Below, one piece after another: positions 25,601 to 33,811 of a DNA stretch of 64,000 nucleotides. Below the pieces are notes generated by a model. The model did not search any database and was not told the DNA's origin. It worked only from the letters and a program-made list of their open reading frames with translations. The translations under genes were made by a program, and so were the position numbers. Positions within the stretch are counted from its first letter, which is position 1. Every line of letters begins with the position of its first letter. Source of the DNA: Acidobacteriota bacterium (lineage in GTDB: Bacteria > Acidobacteriota > Terriglobia > Versatilivoradales > Versatilivoraceae). The DNA is taken from assembly GCA_022826755.1 (NCBI GenBank), contig JAJDUG010000059.1, positions 1 through 64,000 on the forward strand, written 5' to 3'.

Positions 25601-26171
25601 GCGCCGCCCGGGGCCACCATCCGTCGGCGTAAAGCTTCAGGGTCGCGTACTGGAAATGGCGCGGTCCGAGGAGTTGCAGCAGGACGAAGAGGAGCACCAG
25701 CCCCGAGCTGACCAGAATCGACTGCAGGGGTTCCCTGCGGTTGAAGACCTCTCCGGGTTTGACCGTCCGCATCTGGCGGGCCGCGTCCCGCAGCAGCAGG
25801 GGCAGAAACGGGTGAGGCCGGGAATTGCGGCCTGCCGGAGATGTCAGCTCGGTGGCCGTGACCAGGCGATCCTGCAGTTGAGGGTAGCGTTCCTCGATGG
25901 TGCGGGCGATCCGAATGTCGCTGATGCGTCGAGCCAGGGGACGCACCACCAGCCAGGCCAGTGAAAGACCGATGATCAGCAGGGAGGTCCAGCGGGCCAG
26001 GAGGAGAGCATTTTGGCTGTAGTTCCAATAGTCGACGCCGGTCACGGCCGCAGCCACCACCAGCAGGGAAAGGCCCAGCCAGCAGGCAAGGCCCCGAATG
26101 GAAGCGATGCTCTTGAAACGCCGGCGGACCCGCCGGAGGGTGGCCTGCAAGCGTTGCCGTTCTGCTGTCAT
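22683..26171 (-). CDS. DUF4175-family large membrane protein
   Basis: 1162 residues. Three hydrophobic spans occur within the first 180 residues (near 26-45, 58-76 and 150-170), followed by an extracytoplasmic beta-rich part (about 190-500, with RIEVSPGDTRIRKGSDQTV) and a long glutamine- and arginine-rich coiled-coil part (about 520-1160, with LARRLERLSRETERPS and similar). This is the architecture of DUF4175 proteins encoded beside MoxR, DUF58 and vWA genes. Role unknown; presumably a scaffold of a MoxR-dependent membrane complex. It lies 58 bases downstream of the BatA-like gene. Confidence 0.75.
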   Translation of the reverse strand: MTAERQRLQATLRRVRRRFKSIASIRGLACWLGLSLLVVAAAVTGVDYWNYSQNALLLARWTSLLIIGLSLAWLVVRPLARRISDIRIARTIEERYPQLQDRLVTATELTSPAGRNSRPHPFLPLLLRDAARQMRTVKPGEVFNRREPLQSILVSSGLVLLFVLLQLLGPRHFQYATLKLYADGWWPRAAPLYRIEVSPGDTRIRKGSDQTVTARLEGFEAEQVHLFFRYARSGSWKSQTMTAEAGANRYAFSFVDIAEPIGYYVQAGNIRSDAYELSVMETARVRQIDLTYRFPSYTGLPRRTEKNGGDIGALRGTRVEVKAHLNLEPVSARILLGDGTSIAMGKEEGTAVTGEIKVSGDSTYRIQLTEDWTGETVESPAYAITAFQDQPPQVAWTRPGRDRQATALEEVLTEARADDDFGLKNLELHYALNGAPTAKIDLFKPGGGRFPRSISATHTFFLEEFDLQPGDFVSYFARASDAISTTTSDIYFLEVRPFGKQYQQRQSGARRGGESGNMDSLLSRRQKQILVATWGLIRDRKRLDKGEYRNSLRLVGELQLKLQQRTQSLADRVQRRALTGLDQDIRKFSENLVQAVQSMTPAHQWLSQRDPDEAVPHQQRALQYLMRAETFYKEVQVARGGAQGRTTWAQELESLFELELDKLKNQYEVQQQAGATDSRRQVDEATRKLRELARRQQQINEERRRRMLEGSGTQFRGAEGSPQGMLQAEAEKLARRLERLSRETERPSLREVSQRLQQAAREMQKLRGAAGSQAENRGLQALSRIREAGSVLDRQRRTDLDSELGRLRNDARDLVQRQRHVRSELEGLKAGVAREDPIEPLLEQRRRILKDKAGLQQSLREMEGRLVSTAKQADLQQPEASRRLRAASQSIRNRGLHEQMAQSRQFLQLGLLDLAGQDEERIQSALSNLRDQVAEAAEAARRSPAEPSDEERLNRALMQAGDLLSSLESLKRRIADLQARSDADRAAGPSGATPGKSSQPNQPQGFQPESQAGQSTAGESWEQRRTSRGRGHAAVNFGDRELPPPSTLTPRQGRQFEKEFQHRLGEARDLGRTLAGDTDLAAQVKNMVKRMEQMKSLRFLHDPQELERLRRRVIEGLRQLEFDLSRKVQQLGGNDPIHLVKDEEAPPRYRKQVEDYYKALAR

Positions 26172-26229
26172 GGATAAATAAGTGCGCCCCGTCCGCCGTC
26201 CCGCGGCGCCAAGTGGGTATGGCCGGCCT

Positions 26230-28326
26230 TTACTCCGTTACGTTGTAAGAATAACGGTTCGCCAGCAAACTCTCAACCAACAACACCAGACAGGCGGTCA
26301 GTACCAGGTACCACCAGAGATGCTGTCGGTTTTCCAGGGCATGGCGCCGGTCGAGGGAGGTCGTCTGTCGCGGCGCGGCGCCTTCCCGGTGGGATACCCG
26401 AGGCAATTGGGCCAGGAGTCGTTCCGGGTCCGGGGCTCGCAAATCCGATTCCCGAGGGTCCAGATTGGCGGCCAGCAGGTGCTCCGTCTCCTGGACCCGG
26501 AATCGGTAAAAGCCCGGTTCGGTCAATGTCAGTGAGGATCGGTTTTCCCTGACCGGATCGTCCAGAGGGATCTCCCGGCCGGAGGGAGCAACCACGGTCC
26601 AGGTGTGAGCGAAGGAGCGGCCGGAGGTGGAGAGTGTCGCCAAGGCTTTGGCCCATTGGGGATTCAAGGATTGAAGCGCGACCCTGTCTCCGACCCTGTA
26701 GGCTTGCGGGGAGGGTTGGAAGCGGGCAGCGTACTTGACCATCTCCTGGCAGAATGGCAGGAAAATCGACTTCAATGGGAGTTGGTTCCAGTTTCGATCC
26801 AGGGATGAAGTGAACAGCAGAACCCGGCCCTTGCCGAACTCCCGCTCCAGCAGCAACGGGCTCCCGTCCTGCAGGGTGGCCAGCACCTGGCTGTCTGCCA
26901 GGGGCTCCGACAGGTAGAAGTCGGTGTAGGCGGTGGCCATGAAGTAGGACAGGTGAACTTCTTCAAAATGGTCGAAGATCGGATGGCGCTTCTGCAAGAG
27001 CCCGATGCGCTGGTCTCTACCTCGGCCGGCGGCCCGGTACCGCTTCAGCAGGGTGGCGGGCAGGATCTCCTCCAGTTCCCGCAGGCTCTCGGCATGGGTG
27101 CGGGACCCCGGAAACAGCAGCAGCCCGCCTCCCGATTGGACAAATCGAATCAGGGCTGAAGCCGTCTCCGCGGGAACGGGGCCGTAGTTGTTCAGAATCA
27201 CGGCCGCGTAGGAAGACAGCCCGGACAACGCAGTGCGCCCCGGGTCAGCCACCTCTACCTCCAGGGAGGAATCGGGACTGGCCGTCAATGCCCGGTTCAG
27301 GTAGTAGTGGTCCCGGCGGTCGGTCCCCAGGAGCAGGGTCTTCATCCGAGGGGTCGGGGAGAGGGAACTGTAGGCGAAGTTGTCTTCCGGCAGGGCGTCG
27401 TCGAATTGCAGGTGAAGCCTGGCATGGGACTCGCCCCGGGGAACGGCTACCGATTGGAATCGGACCAGCCTGGTATCGTTGGCTTTCAGGTGGACCGTTC
27501 GGCTCCGGGCCGGCTGCCCGTTGATCTCCAGGACCAGGACCGGGTCCGGCGCCTGCCGGAGGTGCTGGGAACGAATTTCGGCGGCGATGGTTACCCGAGC
27601 AGAGGAACGATCCTCGGGTTTGATCGTCACCCGGCCGATCGAGACATTGGGTCCGGGAGCCTGCGCCACCGGGTAGGTGCGAAGCTCAACCCTTTCATCG
27701 ATGGCGACGGTGGGGGATCCCGGTTGCCAACCCGATTCCTGGAAGTCGCTGATCCAATGGATCTCCGGGGACCCCTCCGGAGTCCCGGCAAGGATCTGGT
27801 CTGCCAACCGCAGCGCCGGTCCATATTCGGTCCCGGAAAAACCGGGCTCGAGGGGGTCGATGAGCTTGCTGACCTCCCTGGGGTTGGCCTCAGGCCGGTT
27901 GAGCAGGCGGGTGGTATCTGAAAACAGGACCGTCCGGACCCGGTCTCCGGGGCCCATGTCCTCCAGAATCGTTCGTGCCTGCGACTGAGCCCGCTGGAAA
28001 CGATCCCCGAATCGCATGCTGAACGAATCATCCAGCAGAAGGATCAGGGATCGGCCGCCCGAGCCGGAAAGACCGACCGCATCGGGGTCGGTGAGTAGCG
28101 GCCGGGCAATAGCCAGCACCAGCAGCAAAAGGGCAGCCATGCGCAGAAGCAGCAGCAACGGATGTCGCAACCGCTGCTTGCGCAGGGAGGCCTTGGTCGA
28201 GCGGCGGACGAACATCAACGAGCTGAAGAGAACCCGGCGCGAGGTTTCCCTCCGCACCAGGTGGACCAGGATCGGAGCGATGAGGGCGAGACCGCCTAGG
28301 AGGAAGAGCGGATTGAGGAATTGCAT
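26230..28326 (-). CDS. BatA-like membrane protein with vWA domain
   Basis: 698 residues. The N-terminus MQFLNPLFLLGGLALIAPI and the span near 58-78 are typical of the BatA/Aerotolerance group. A von Willebrand A domain follows at about 90-240, with the metal-binding DxSxS site in LLLDDSFSMRFG. A later segment (VILNNYGPVPAETASALIRF, GGGLLLFPGSRTH) resembles a class-I glutamine-amidotransferase fold lacking the catalytic triad. A final span (WYLVLTACLVLLVESLL) ends the protein. It is the membrane partner of the MoxR-DUF58 module encoded immediately upstream. Confidence 0.8.
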   Translation of the reverse strand: MQFLNPLFLLGGLALIAPILVHLVRRETSRRVLFSSLMFVRRSTKASLRKQRLRHPLLLLLRMAALLLLVLAIARPLLTDPDAVGLSGSGGRSLILLLDDSFSMRFGDRFQRAQSQARTILEDMGPGDRVRTVLFSDTTRLLNRPEANPREVSKLIDPLEPGFSGTEYGPALRLADQILAGTPEGSPEIHWISDFQESGWQPGSPTVAIDERVELRTYPVAQAPGPNVSIGRVTIKPEDRSSARVTIAAEIRSQHLRQAPDPVLVLEINGQPARSRTVHLKANDTRLVRFQSVAVPRGESHARLHLQFDDALPEDNFAYSSLSPTPRMKTLLLGTDRRDHYYLNRALTASPDSSLEVEVADPGRTALSGLSSYAAVILNNYGPVPAETASALIRFVQSGGGLLLFPGSRTHAESLRELEEILPATLLKRYRAAGRGRDQRIGLLQKRHPIFDHFEEVHLSYFMATAYTDFYLSEPLADSQVLATLQDGSPLLLEREFGKGRVLLFTSSLDRNWNQLPLKSIFLPFCQEMVKYAARFQPSPQAYRVGDRVALQSLNPQWAKALATLSTSGRSFAHTWTVVAPSGREIPLDDPVRENRSSLTLTEPGFYRFRVQETEHLLAANLDPRESDLRAPDPERLLAQLPRVSHREGAAPRQTTSLDRRHALENRQHLWWYLVLTACLVLLVESLLANRYSYNVTE

Positions 28327-28358
28327 GGCGCGCTGCGGGAACGGTCGAGCCTTCGGCC

Positions 28359-29279
28359 CTACCTCGACTTTTGCCTGGTGGACAGATAGCGGTAGAGGGC
28401 CAGGTCCAGGGGCCGGGAGGTTTCCATGACCAGATAGTCAACTCCCAGGGCGCCGCAGAGGTTGCTGATCTCCTGCTGATGGCGCTCGAGCTGCTCCAGA
28501 TAGTCGGATCGGGCCAGCGCCGGATCCATGATCAGTCTGCGGCGGGTCTCCATGTCCACCATTTGAACGGAATCGGAAAAATCGAACCGCTGCTCCTGGG
28601 GATCCAGAATCTGAATGACGATGACATCGTTGCCCTGGAAGCGAAATTGACGAATGCTTTCCGCAATCTCGGCGGTCGGAGCATAGAGATCGGAAACCAG
28701 GACCACGATGCCTCGCCTGCGGATGGTCTCCGCCAGCGCCCGCAGGGGTTTGCCGAAGGCAGTCCCGGCATCGGCCTTTGCCTTGTCGACCAGGTGCAGC
28801 AGGCTCGACAGGTGCTCCCTCCGGCAGCGCGGGGGCAGTTGGTCCGCCAGGCCGACGGCAAAGGTCGTCAATCCCACTCTGTCCCGTTGGCGCTGTGCGA
28901 AAAAGGCCAGGCTGGCCGTGAGATAGCGGGCGTACTCCATCTTGGTGACCGAACCCGAGCGGTAGGCCATGGAGCCTGAGATATCCAGCAGCAGGTAGAC
29001 GTTGGTGCTGGTCTCCCCTTCGTACTGCTTGACGTAGTGGCGGTCGGATCGGGCATACACTTTCCAGTCGATCTGGCGAATGTCGTCTCCCTCGATATAT
29101 TGACGGTACTGGGCGAAATCCACGCTGAAGCCCAGGTAGGGAGATCGATGCAGACCGGAGATGAATCCCTCCACAACCGTTCGCGCCACCAGCTCCAGGT
29201 TGCTGATTCTGGCCAGGACGGCGGGGTCCAGGAAACGCAAGGGGGTGTGTTCGGAGACTGTCCCGGCCTGGGGGGTCAT
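28359..29279 (-). CDS. DUF58 protein with vWA-like fold
   Basis: 306 residues. The family core is RRSPYLGFS-type, here HRSPYLGFSVDFAQYRQYI followed by GDDIRQIDWKVYARSD, and a vWA-like site in LLLDISGSMAYRSG. DUF58 proteins are adaptors encoded next to MoxR ATPases throughout bacteria. The gene starts 33 bases after the MoxR stop and ends 32 bases before the BatA-like gene, in the classic order. Confidence 0.88.
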   Translation of the reverse strand: MTPQAGTVSEHTPLRFLDPAVLARISNLELVARTVVEGFISGLHRSPYLGFSVDFAQYRQYIEGDDIRQIDWKVYARSDRHYVKQYEGETSTNVYLLLDISGSMAYRSGSVTKMEYARYLTASLAFFAQRQRDRVGLTTFAVGLADQLPPRCRREHLSSLLHLVDKAKADAGTAFGKPLRALAETIRRRGIVVLVSDLYAPTAEIAESIRQFRFQGNDVIVIQILDPQEQRFDFSDSVQMVDMETRRRLIMDPALARSDYLEQLERHQQEISNLCGALGVDYLVMETSRPLDLALYRYLSTRQKSR

Positions 29280-29312
29280 TGTACTGCCTCCCTTGCAGGC
29301 GGCGCGGCCGGA

Positions 29313-30377
29313 CTACAGGTCCGAGGCCGGCGCCGGCACGGCTTCGATCAGCTTGCGAATGACCGCGTCGGAGTCCACTCGTTCCGATTCGGCGTGAAAG
29401 TTGGTGAGGATGCGGTGGCGCAGGACGGGAGGCGCCAGTTCGCGGATGTCGTCCACCGACACGTTGTAGCGGCCCTGCAGCACCGCCTTGGCCTTGCCGC
29501 CCAGGATCAGGAATTGAGAGGCGCGCAAGCTGGCTCCGTAGTTGACCCAGGACTTGATGAAGTCGGGGGCGCTGGGATCGCTGGGCCGGGAGGCCCGGAC
29601 CAGTCGAACCGCATAGCGGGCAACCGAATCGGCAACGGGAATGCTGCGGACCACGCGTTGGAATTCCACGATGTCCGCCCCTCCGATCAGAGGCTGGTAG
29701 CGAATGTCGCGCAGGGAAGTGGTGTCCTTCACCACCTGGACCTCTTCCGACTCCGAGAGATAGTCGATCAGGATGTTGAACATGAAGCGGTCGACCTGGG
29801 CCTCGGGAAGGGGATAGGTGCCTTCCAGCTCGATGGGGTTTTGGGTGGCCAGCACGTAGAAGGGGGGCTGGAGGTCGTAGGTGACACCCTGAACCGTCAC
29901 GCTGTACTCCTGCATGGCCTCCAGCAGGGCCGACTGGGTCTTGGGAGGGGTTCGATTGATCTCGTCGGCCAGAATGATATTGGCGAAGATCGGACCCTTG
30001 ACGAACACCAAAGTTCGCCGCCCGGTGGTGTGATCTTCTTCGATGATGTCGGTGCCGGTGATATCGGCCGGCATCAGATCGGGTGTGAACTGGATTCGAT
30101 TGAACTTGAGGTCCAGGACCTTGGCGACGGTCTTGATCAGCAGGGTCTTGGCCAGGCCCGGCACGCCGGTGATGATCGAGTGCCCTCCCACGAACAGAGA
30201 CACCAGGACCTGGTCCACCACGCGGTCCTGTCCGACGATCTCCTTTCGGATCTCCCGCAGGATTTCCCCATGGGCCCGGCGCATCTTTTCCAGCAATTCC
30301 GCCTCGGAAGAGGCCGGTGGGGCTTCCCCGGGAGTGAGGAGGGTTGCTTCCCGGGCAGATTCAGGGTTGATGGACAT
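29313..30377 (-). CDS. MoxR-family AAA+ ATPase
   Basis: 354 residues. Walker A is GVPGLAKT at about 70-77; Walker B is IILADEINRTPPKTQ at about 130; the arginine-rich sensor region contains ATQNPIELEGTYPLPEAQ and DRFMF. MoxR ATPases act as chaperone-like assembly factors for vWA-domain partners and metal-containing enzymes. It heads the block MoxR, DUF58, BatA-like, DUF4175. The 127 bases upstream separate it from the TPR peptidase gene; no distinct promoter is recognised there. Confidence 0.93.
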   Translation of the reverse strand: MSINPESAREATLLTPGEAPPASSEAELLEKMRRAHGEILREIRKEIVGQDRVVDQVLVSLFVGGHSIITGVPGLAKTLLIKTVAKVLDLKFNRIQFTPDLMPADITGTDIIEEDHTTGRRTLVFVKGPIFANIILADEINRTPPKTQSALLEAMQEYSVTVQGVTYDLQPPFYVLATQNPIELEGTYPLPEAQVDRFMFNILIDYLSESEEVQVVKDTTSLRDIRYQPLIGGADIVEFQRVVRSIPVADSVARYAVRLVRASRPSDPSAPDFIKSWVNYGASLRASQFLILGGKAKAVLQGRYNVSVDDIRELAPPVLRHRILTNFHAESERVDSDAVIRKLIEAVPAPASDL

Positions 30378-30504
30378 GGAGCTGGTTCCGCCGCCCGCGG
30401 GATTCCGCCCTCATGAGACCTGAGCCCGCCGGGGGATCATCCGGGCCGTGGTCCGGCAGCCCGCCAACCCCGCCCGAGGCGAATGACCTGGAGATTTCGG
30501 GCGC

Positions 30505-33210
30505 CTAATCCACCAGGGTCAACAGCAGGTCCTGAGCCGGCTCGAATCCGGGGGCGATTTCCAGGGAGGAGAGAACCTCGGTTTTGGCCTCGACCCGACG
30601 GCCGAGACGAAGCAAGGACCGGGCAAGTTGGTAATGGGCAGCCGCTCGGTCCGGGGGCTGCAGAGCCAGGAGGGCTCGATACTCTCGCACCGCCATGGCC
30701 GCCTCGCCTCTCCCCATGAAGAGATCACCCAGTTGTTGGTGGGTTTCCCGGTCAAAGGGATAAACCTGGATCGCCCGTTCCAGGACCGCTGCGGCTTCCT
30801 GCGACCTGTCCGCCTCCTGCAGCCAGGTGGCCAGGGTGGTCAGCGACTCCAGGTCGGCGCCATGGATGTCGGTGAGCTGCCGAAGTTCATCGATGGCTGC
30901 CCCGGTCAGGCCGCGTTGCCGGTAAATCCGGCTGAGTTGGCGGTAGGGGCTGTCCGAACCCGCATAGGCGGGGAACACCGACTTGGCGCGGCTCAACAAG
31001 GGAATGGCCGCGTCCTCTTCTCCGCGCTCTCGATAATATCCCGCCATTTTGAGGTTGGCAAAAAAATTGTTCGGCTGCTCCTGCAGCAGCGCTTTCAACC
31101 GCTCGGGAGAATTCATCAGCCCCTTCCGCCCCAGCACTTGGAAGTCCACGTGCTCCAGGGCCCCCCCCAGGATCGATTCCAGGTAGGCTGTGAACTGGCG
31201 ATCGAAGTCCTCGGGGGACAGATTCAGCACCTGCCGGAGCGTATCCTCCAGGGAGGTCTTGCGCCCGAAGCTTTCCAGCATGGCCAGGATCCTGGGAAAG
31301 CCGAAGCGCGCCTCGATGAACTCACAGGCCTTGCCTGCCTGAAAGTAGGAGAGGCCGACCTGCCCGGGGAATTGGGGGCGCAGGAACCCGCCGTTCAGTT
31401 CGCGGATGGGCAGCAGCTTCCCCTGCTGGATGGACTTCAGAGTCTGCAGGTCCAGCCGGTCGCCCCAACCGGGCATGGCCCGGTGTTCCTCCATGACGGA
31501 GATGCCCTCGCTGAACCAGCGGGGGACGTGATGTTCGGTCATGCCCAGCGTGATCACATGGGCGAATTCGTGCCACAAGGTACTGGCCCAGTTGAACTGT
31601 CCCCGCTGGCGCGCCCTTGGAGAATCCATGACGATACCGGGACCGAAGCAGACACCCAGGGCCCCCAGACCGGGAACTCCCAGCGCTCGTACCGCAAAGT
31701 CTTCGTGGTTGGGGTACATCTCGAAGTAGATCGGCCCGGAGGGGCTGAATCCATACCTGGACGCGAGCGCCTCGTAAGCCTTCTCCAGCAACGGGGGAAC
31801 GTAGTGGCGCAGGAGGGCTGCCTCCTCCCGGTGCAGCTTGAGAGTAAAGTGGGGCGTGGTCAGCTTCTCGAAGTTCACGAAGCTGTCCATGAGGCGCAGG
31901 GTGTTGACGGTCCAGAGGTTGAAGGGATCGACCTGATAGGCCCTTTCCAGGACCTCCTTGGCCTCGGACTCGCGTCCGATCCTTAGCAGATTGACCCCCA
32001 GGTCGGCATAGGCGCTGAAGAGATTGGGACTCAACCGGATGGCTTGCCGAAAGAAGTCCACCGCCTGGCGATAGAGCCGCTGGGTCACGCAATATCGGGC
32101 CAGATGCCGGTAGAGGTCGCCGTATCGCGGATTGAGCTTCAGCAGGCCCCGCAGGGCATCGTCCAGGGCTTGCGCCTCGCCTCGGGCGTAGTGCAACACG
32201 GCCTGGAGGGAGAGAGCCTTGAGGGAACGGGGATTGATCTCCAGACACTGGCGGATTCTCCTCTCGGCTGCCTCGAAATCCTCCCGGTCGATGGCGACCT
32301 CGGCCAGGGCCGCGTGGGCCGGCTCCAGGCGGGGATTGACCTTCAGGGCTTTGGCCAGCAGCGCTTCCGCCTGCTCGGAGGATCCTCCGGTGAGGGCGAG
32401 GGCCATGCCCAGCAGGCCTTCGGGAAGATTGGGATTGATCTCGAGCGCGGCCTTGAAGCTGGTCGAGGCGTTGGCCGGATCGTATTTCTCCAGGAAGAGA
32501 TTCCCCCAGGCAATCTGGGTGTCCAGGTCGCCGGCATCGGCCTGGGTCGCCCTGCGAAAGAAGCGGTTGGACTCCCGGTACCGATGCAAATGCTGCAGGG
32601 CGATGGCTGCAAGGCCGAAGTCTTTCCCGTCCTGAGCCTCGATTCGGGTGTACAGCTCGAGGAAGAGCCGGCGGCTTTGCGGCAATCGGCCCTGATCCAC
32701 GAGAATGCGGGCCAGTCTCAAGTCGGCCCGGTTGCGGCAATTATCATTTCGCCCGGCCTTCTGCAGGGCTTGGCGGGCCGGCTCCAGTCTCCCGCGCCGC
32801 AAGTAGGCTCGTCCCAGCAGCAACTGCAACTCGCAGGAATCGGAGTGATCCTTCAGGAACCGGAGAGCCTCTTGTTCCACCGACTGGTAGCCACCGGTGG
32901 CCAGCAGTGTCTTCAAAAGGCCCAGGCGAGCCTGCAGGGAAGGAGGCGTGGCCGATTCCGCCAGTTCGCGGTAGAGGAGCAGCGCTCTCTGGTAGTCGCC
33001 CGTCCGCAGAGATCGGTCGGCTTCCTCCGGATTCGGAGTGGAGCCAGGCAGTGGCGCCGGCAGCCACAGAAGGGAAGCCAACGCCAAGGCGAGAAGCAGG
33101 CCGTCGCCGTGCATCTTGGCCGATGGCCCGGTGCGGGATGGCCGGGTACTGGATGAGGAGCCTATTGCTTTCGATGTCTGAGCGTTATTCAAGTTTTCAC
33201 AATCTGGCAT
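30505..33210 (-). CDS. TPR-repeat protein with gluzincin metallopeptidase domain
   Basis: 901 residues from ATG 33210; ATG 33114 directly before the signal peptide (LLLALALASLLWLPAP) is an alternative, neither having a clear ribosome-binding site. Residues about 60-450 hold ten or so tetratricopeptide repeats (for example YADLGVNLLRIGRESEAKEV). A peptidase-MA-like domain follows, with the zinc motif HEFAH at about 545-549 and a downstream glutamate in WFSEGISVMEE. More TPRs occupy the C-terminus. Similar proteins are exported; substrates are unknown. The gene lies upstream of the MoxR block on the same strand. Confidence 0.8.
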   Translation of the reverse strand: MPDCENLNNAQTSKAIGSSSSTRPSRTGPSAKMHGDGLLLALALASLLWLPAPLPGSTPNPEEADRSLRTGDYQRALLLYRELAESATPPSLQARLGLLKTLLATGGYQSVEQEALRFLKDHSDSCELQLLLGRAYLRRGRLEPARQALQKAGRNDNCRNRADLRLARILVDQGRLPQSRRLFLELYTRIEAQDGKDFGLAAIALQHLHRYRESNRFFRRATQADAGDLDTQIAWGNLFLEKYDPANASTSFKAALEINPNLPEGLLGMALALTGGSSEQAEALLAKALKVNPRLEPAHAALAEVAIDREDFEAAERRIRQCLEINPRSLKALSLQAVLHYARGEAQALDDALRGLLKLNPRYGDLYRHLARYCVTQRLYRQAVDFFRQAIRLSPNLFSAYADLGVNLLRIGRESEAKEVLERAYQVDPFNLWTVNTLRLMDSFVNFEKLTTPHFTLKLHREEAALLRHYVPPLLEKAYEALASRYGFSPSGPIYFEMYPNHEDFAVRALGVPGLGALGVCFGPGIVMDSPRARQRGQFNWASTLWHEFAHVITLGMTEHHVPRWFSEGISVMEEHRAMPGWGDRLDLQTLKSIQQGKLLPIRELNGGFLRPQFPGQVGLSYFQAGKACEFIEARFGFPRILAMLESFGRKTSLEDTLRQVLNLSPEDFDRQFTAYLESILGGALEHVDFQVLGRKGLMNSPERLKALLQEQPNNFFANLKMAGYYRERGEEDAAIPLLSRAKSVFPAYAGSDSPYRQLSRIYRQRGLTGAAIDELRQLTDIHGADLESLTTLATWLQEADRSQEAAAVLERAIQVYPFDRETHQQLGDLFMGRGEAAMAVREYRALLALQPPDRAAAHYQLARSLLRLGRRVEAKTEVLSSLEIAPGFEPAQDLLLTLVD

Positions 33211-33244
33211 TACATTGAGGCGGCAACGGTCATGTACCGCCGGC

Positions 33245-33311
33245 TCCGGCGTTCACCAAAAGCACAAGAGGCAACAGAAACCACAAAAAGCACAAGAGGC
33301 ACAAAATGAAT
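33245..33311 (-). repeat. Short direct-repeat tract AAGCACAAGAGGCA
   Basis: AAAAGCACAAGAGGCAAC and AAAAAGCACAAGAGGCAC are separated by about 23 bases. Together with the following elements they fill the 600-base gap 33211-33811, which contains no supported gene. Similar AAGCACAAGAGG tracts are common in intergenic arrays of uncultured bacteria; this is background knowledge, not a match made here. Confidence 0.5.
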
Positions 33312-33362
33312 TTCTTGATTTCGAGTCTTGTCGATCCGTGGATCACTCTTTTGTCCGTTGTT

Positions 33363-33519
33363 TCAGCCAAGCCCCGCCCCCGCCCTCCACGACGGGGCGG
33401 ATCATTCGAGGGTGAAACAGGGGGTCGTCAATAAAGACGAACCACGAATGAACACGAATTCACACCAATACGGGTGGACTTGCTCGAACGACAAGCGACA
33501 CCGAAACGCTTCTGCAACT
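33363..33519 (-). repeat. Dispersed intergenic repeat, copy A2 (inverted relative to 1-155)
   Basis: Reverse complement of this segment matches 1-155 over its full length: CAGAAGCGTTTCGGTGTCGC, GTTCGAGCAAGTCCACCCG, TTCATTCGTGGTTCGTC and ATGATCYGCCCCGTCGTGG all occur in order. Differences are isolated bases. The pair encloses about 33 kb. Confidence 0.88.
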
Positions 33520-33584
33520 TCTGCACCCTTGCCATGACTTCGTGGATGACCCCTCGATATCGATGGTCACACCCGCCAATCGAC

Positions 33585-33735
33585 ACCTCATCAATCCGTT
33601 TATTGGTGTTCATTCGTGTCCATTCGTGGTTCGCCGTTGCCGTTGTCCTTGGCATCCCGTCGCGGTTAACCTCAACGCCTTGGTGGCCCTTCGTCGTTCT
33701 TCGTGTGTCTTCGTGGATAACTCTTTTTACCCCGT
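33585..33735 (+). repeat. Dispersed repeat, ATTCGTGTCCATTCGTGG family, copy B2
   Basis: CTCATCAATCCGTTTATTGG and TTCATTCGTGTCCATTCGTGG are shared with 2653-2762. The far end reads GTGTCTTCGTGGATAACTCTT, which also occurs inverted at 61204-61260. Immediately adjacent bases 33736-33790 contain AAACCGGTTTG and a G/C-rich stretch. No gene is supported. Confidence 0.85.
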
Positions 33736-33811
33736 CGCATGCAGCGCGAAACCGGTTTGTTTCAGGTAAGCCGCGCCCCCGCGTGCAGGCCGGACAGAGC
33801 AAGATCCCCTC

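Noticed and set aside
33211-33811. Small genes in the repeat-filled gap
   Set aside because: All frames there translate the dispersed repeats (phrases such as FIRVHSWF recur at unrelated loci) and none has a convincing start.
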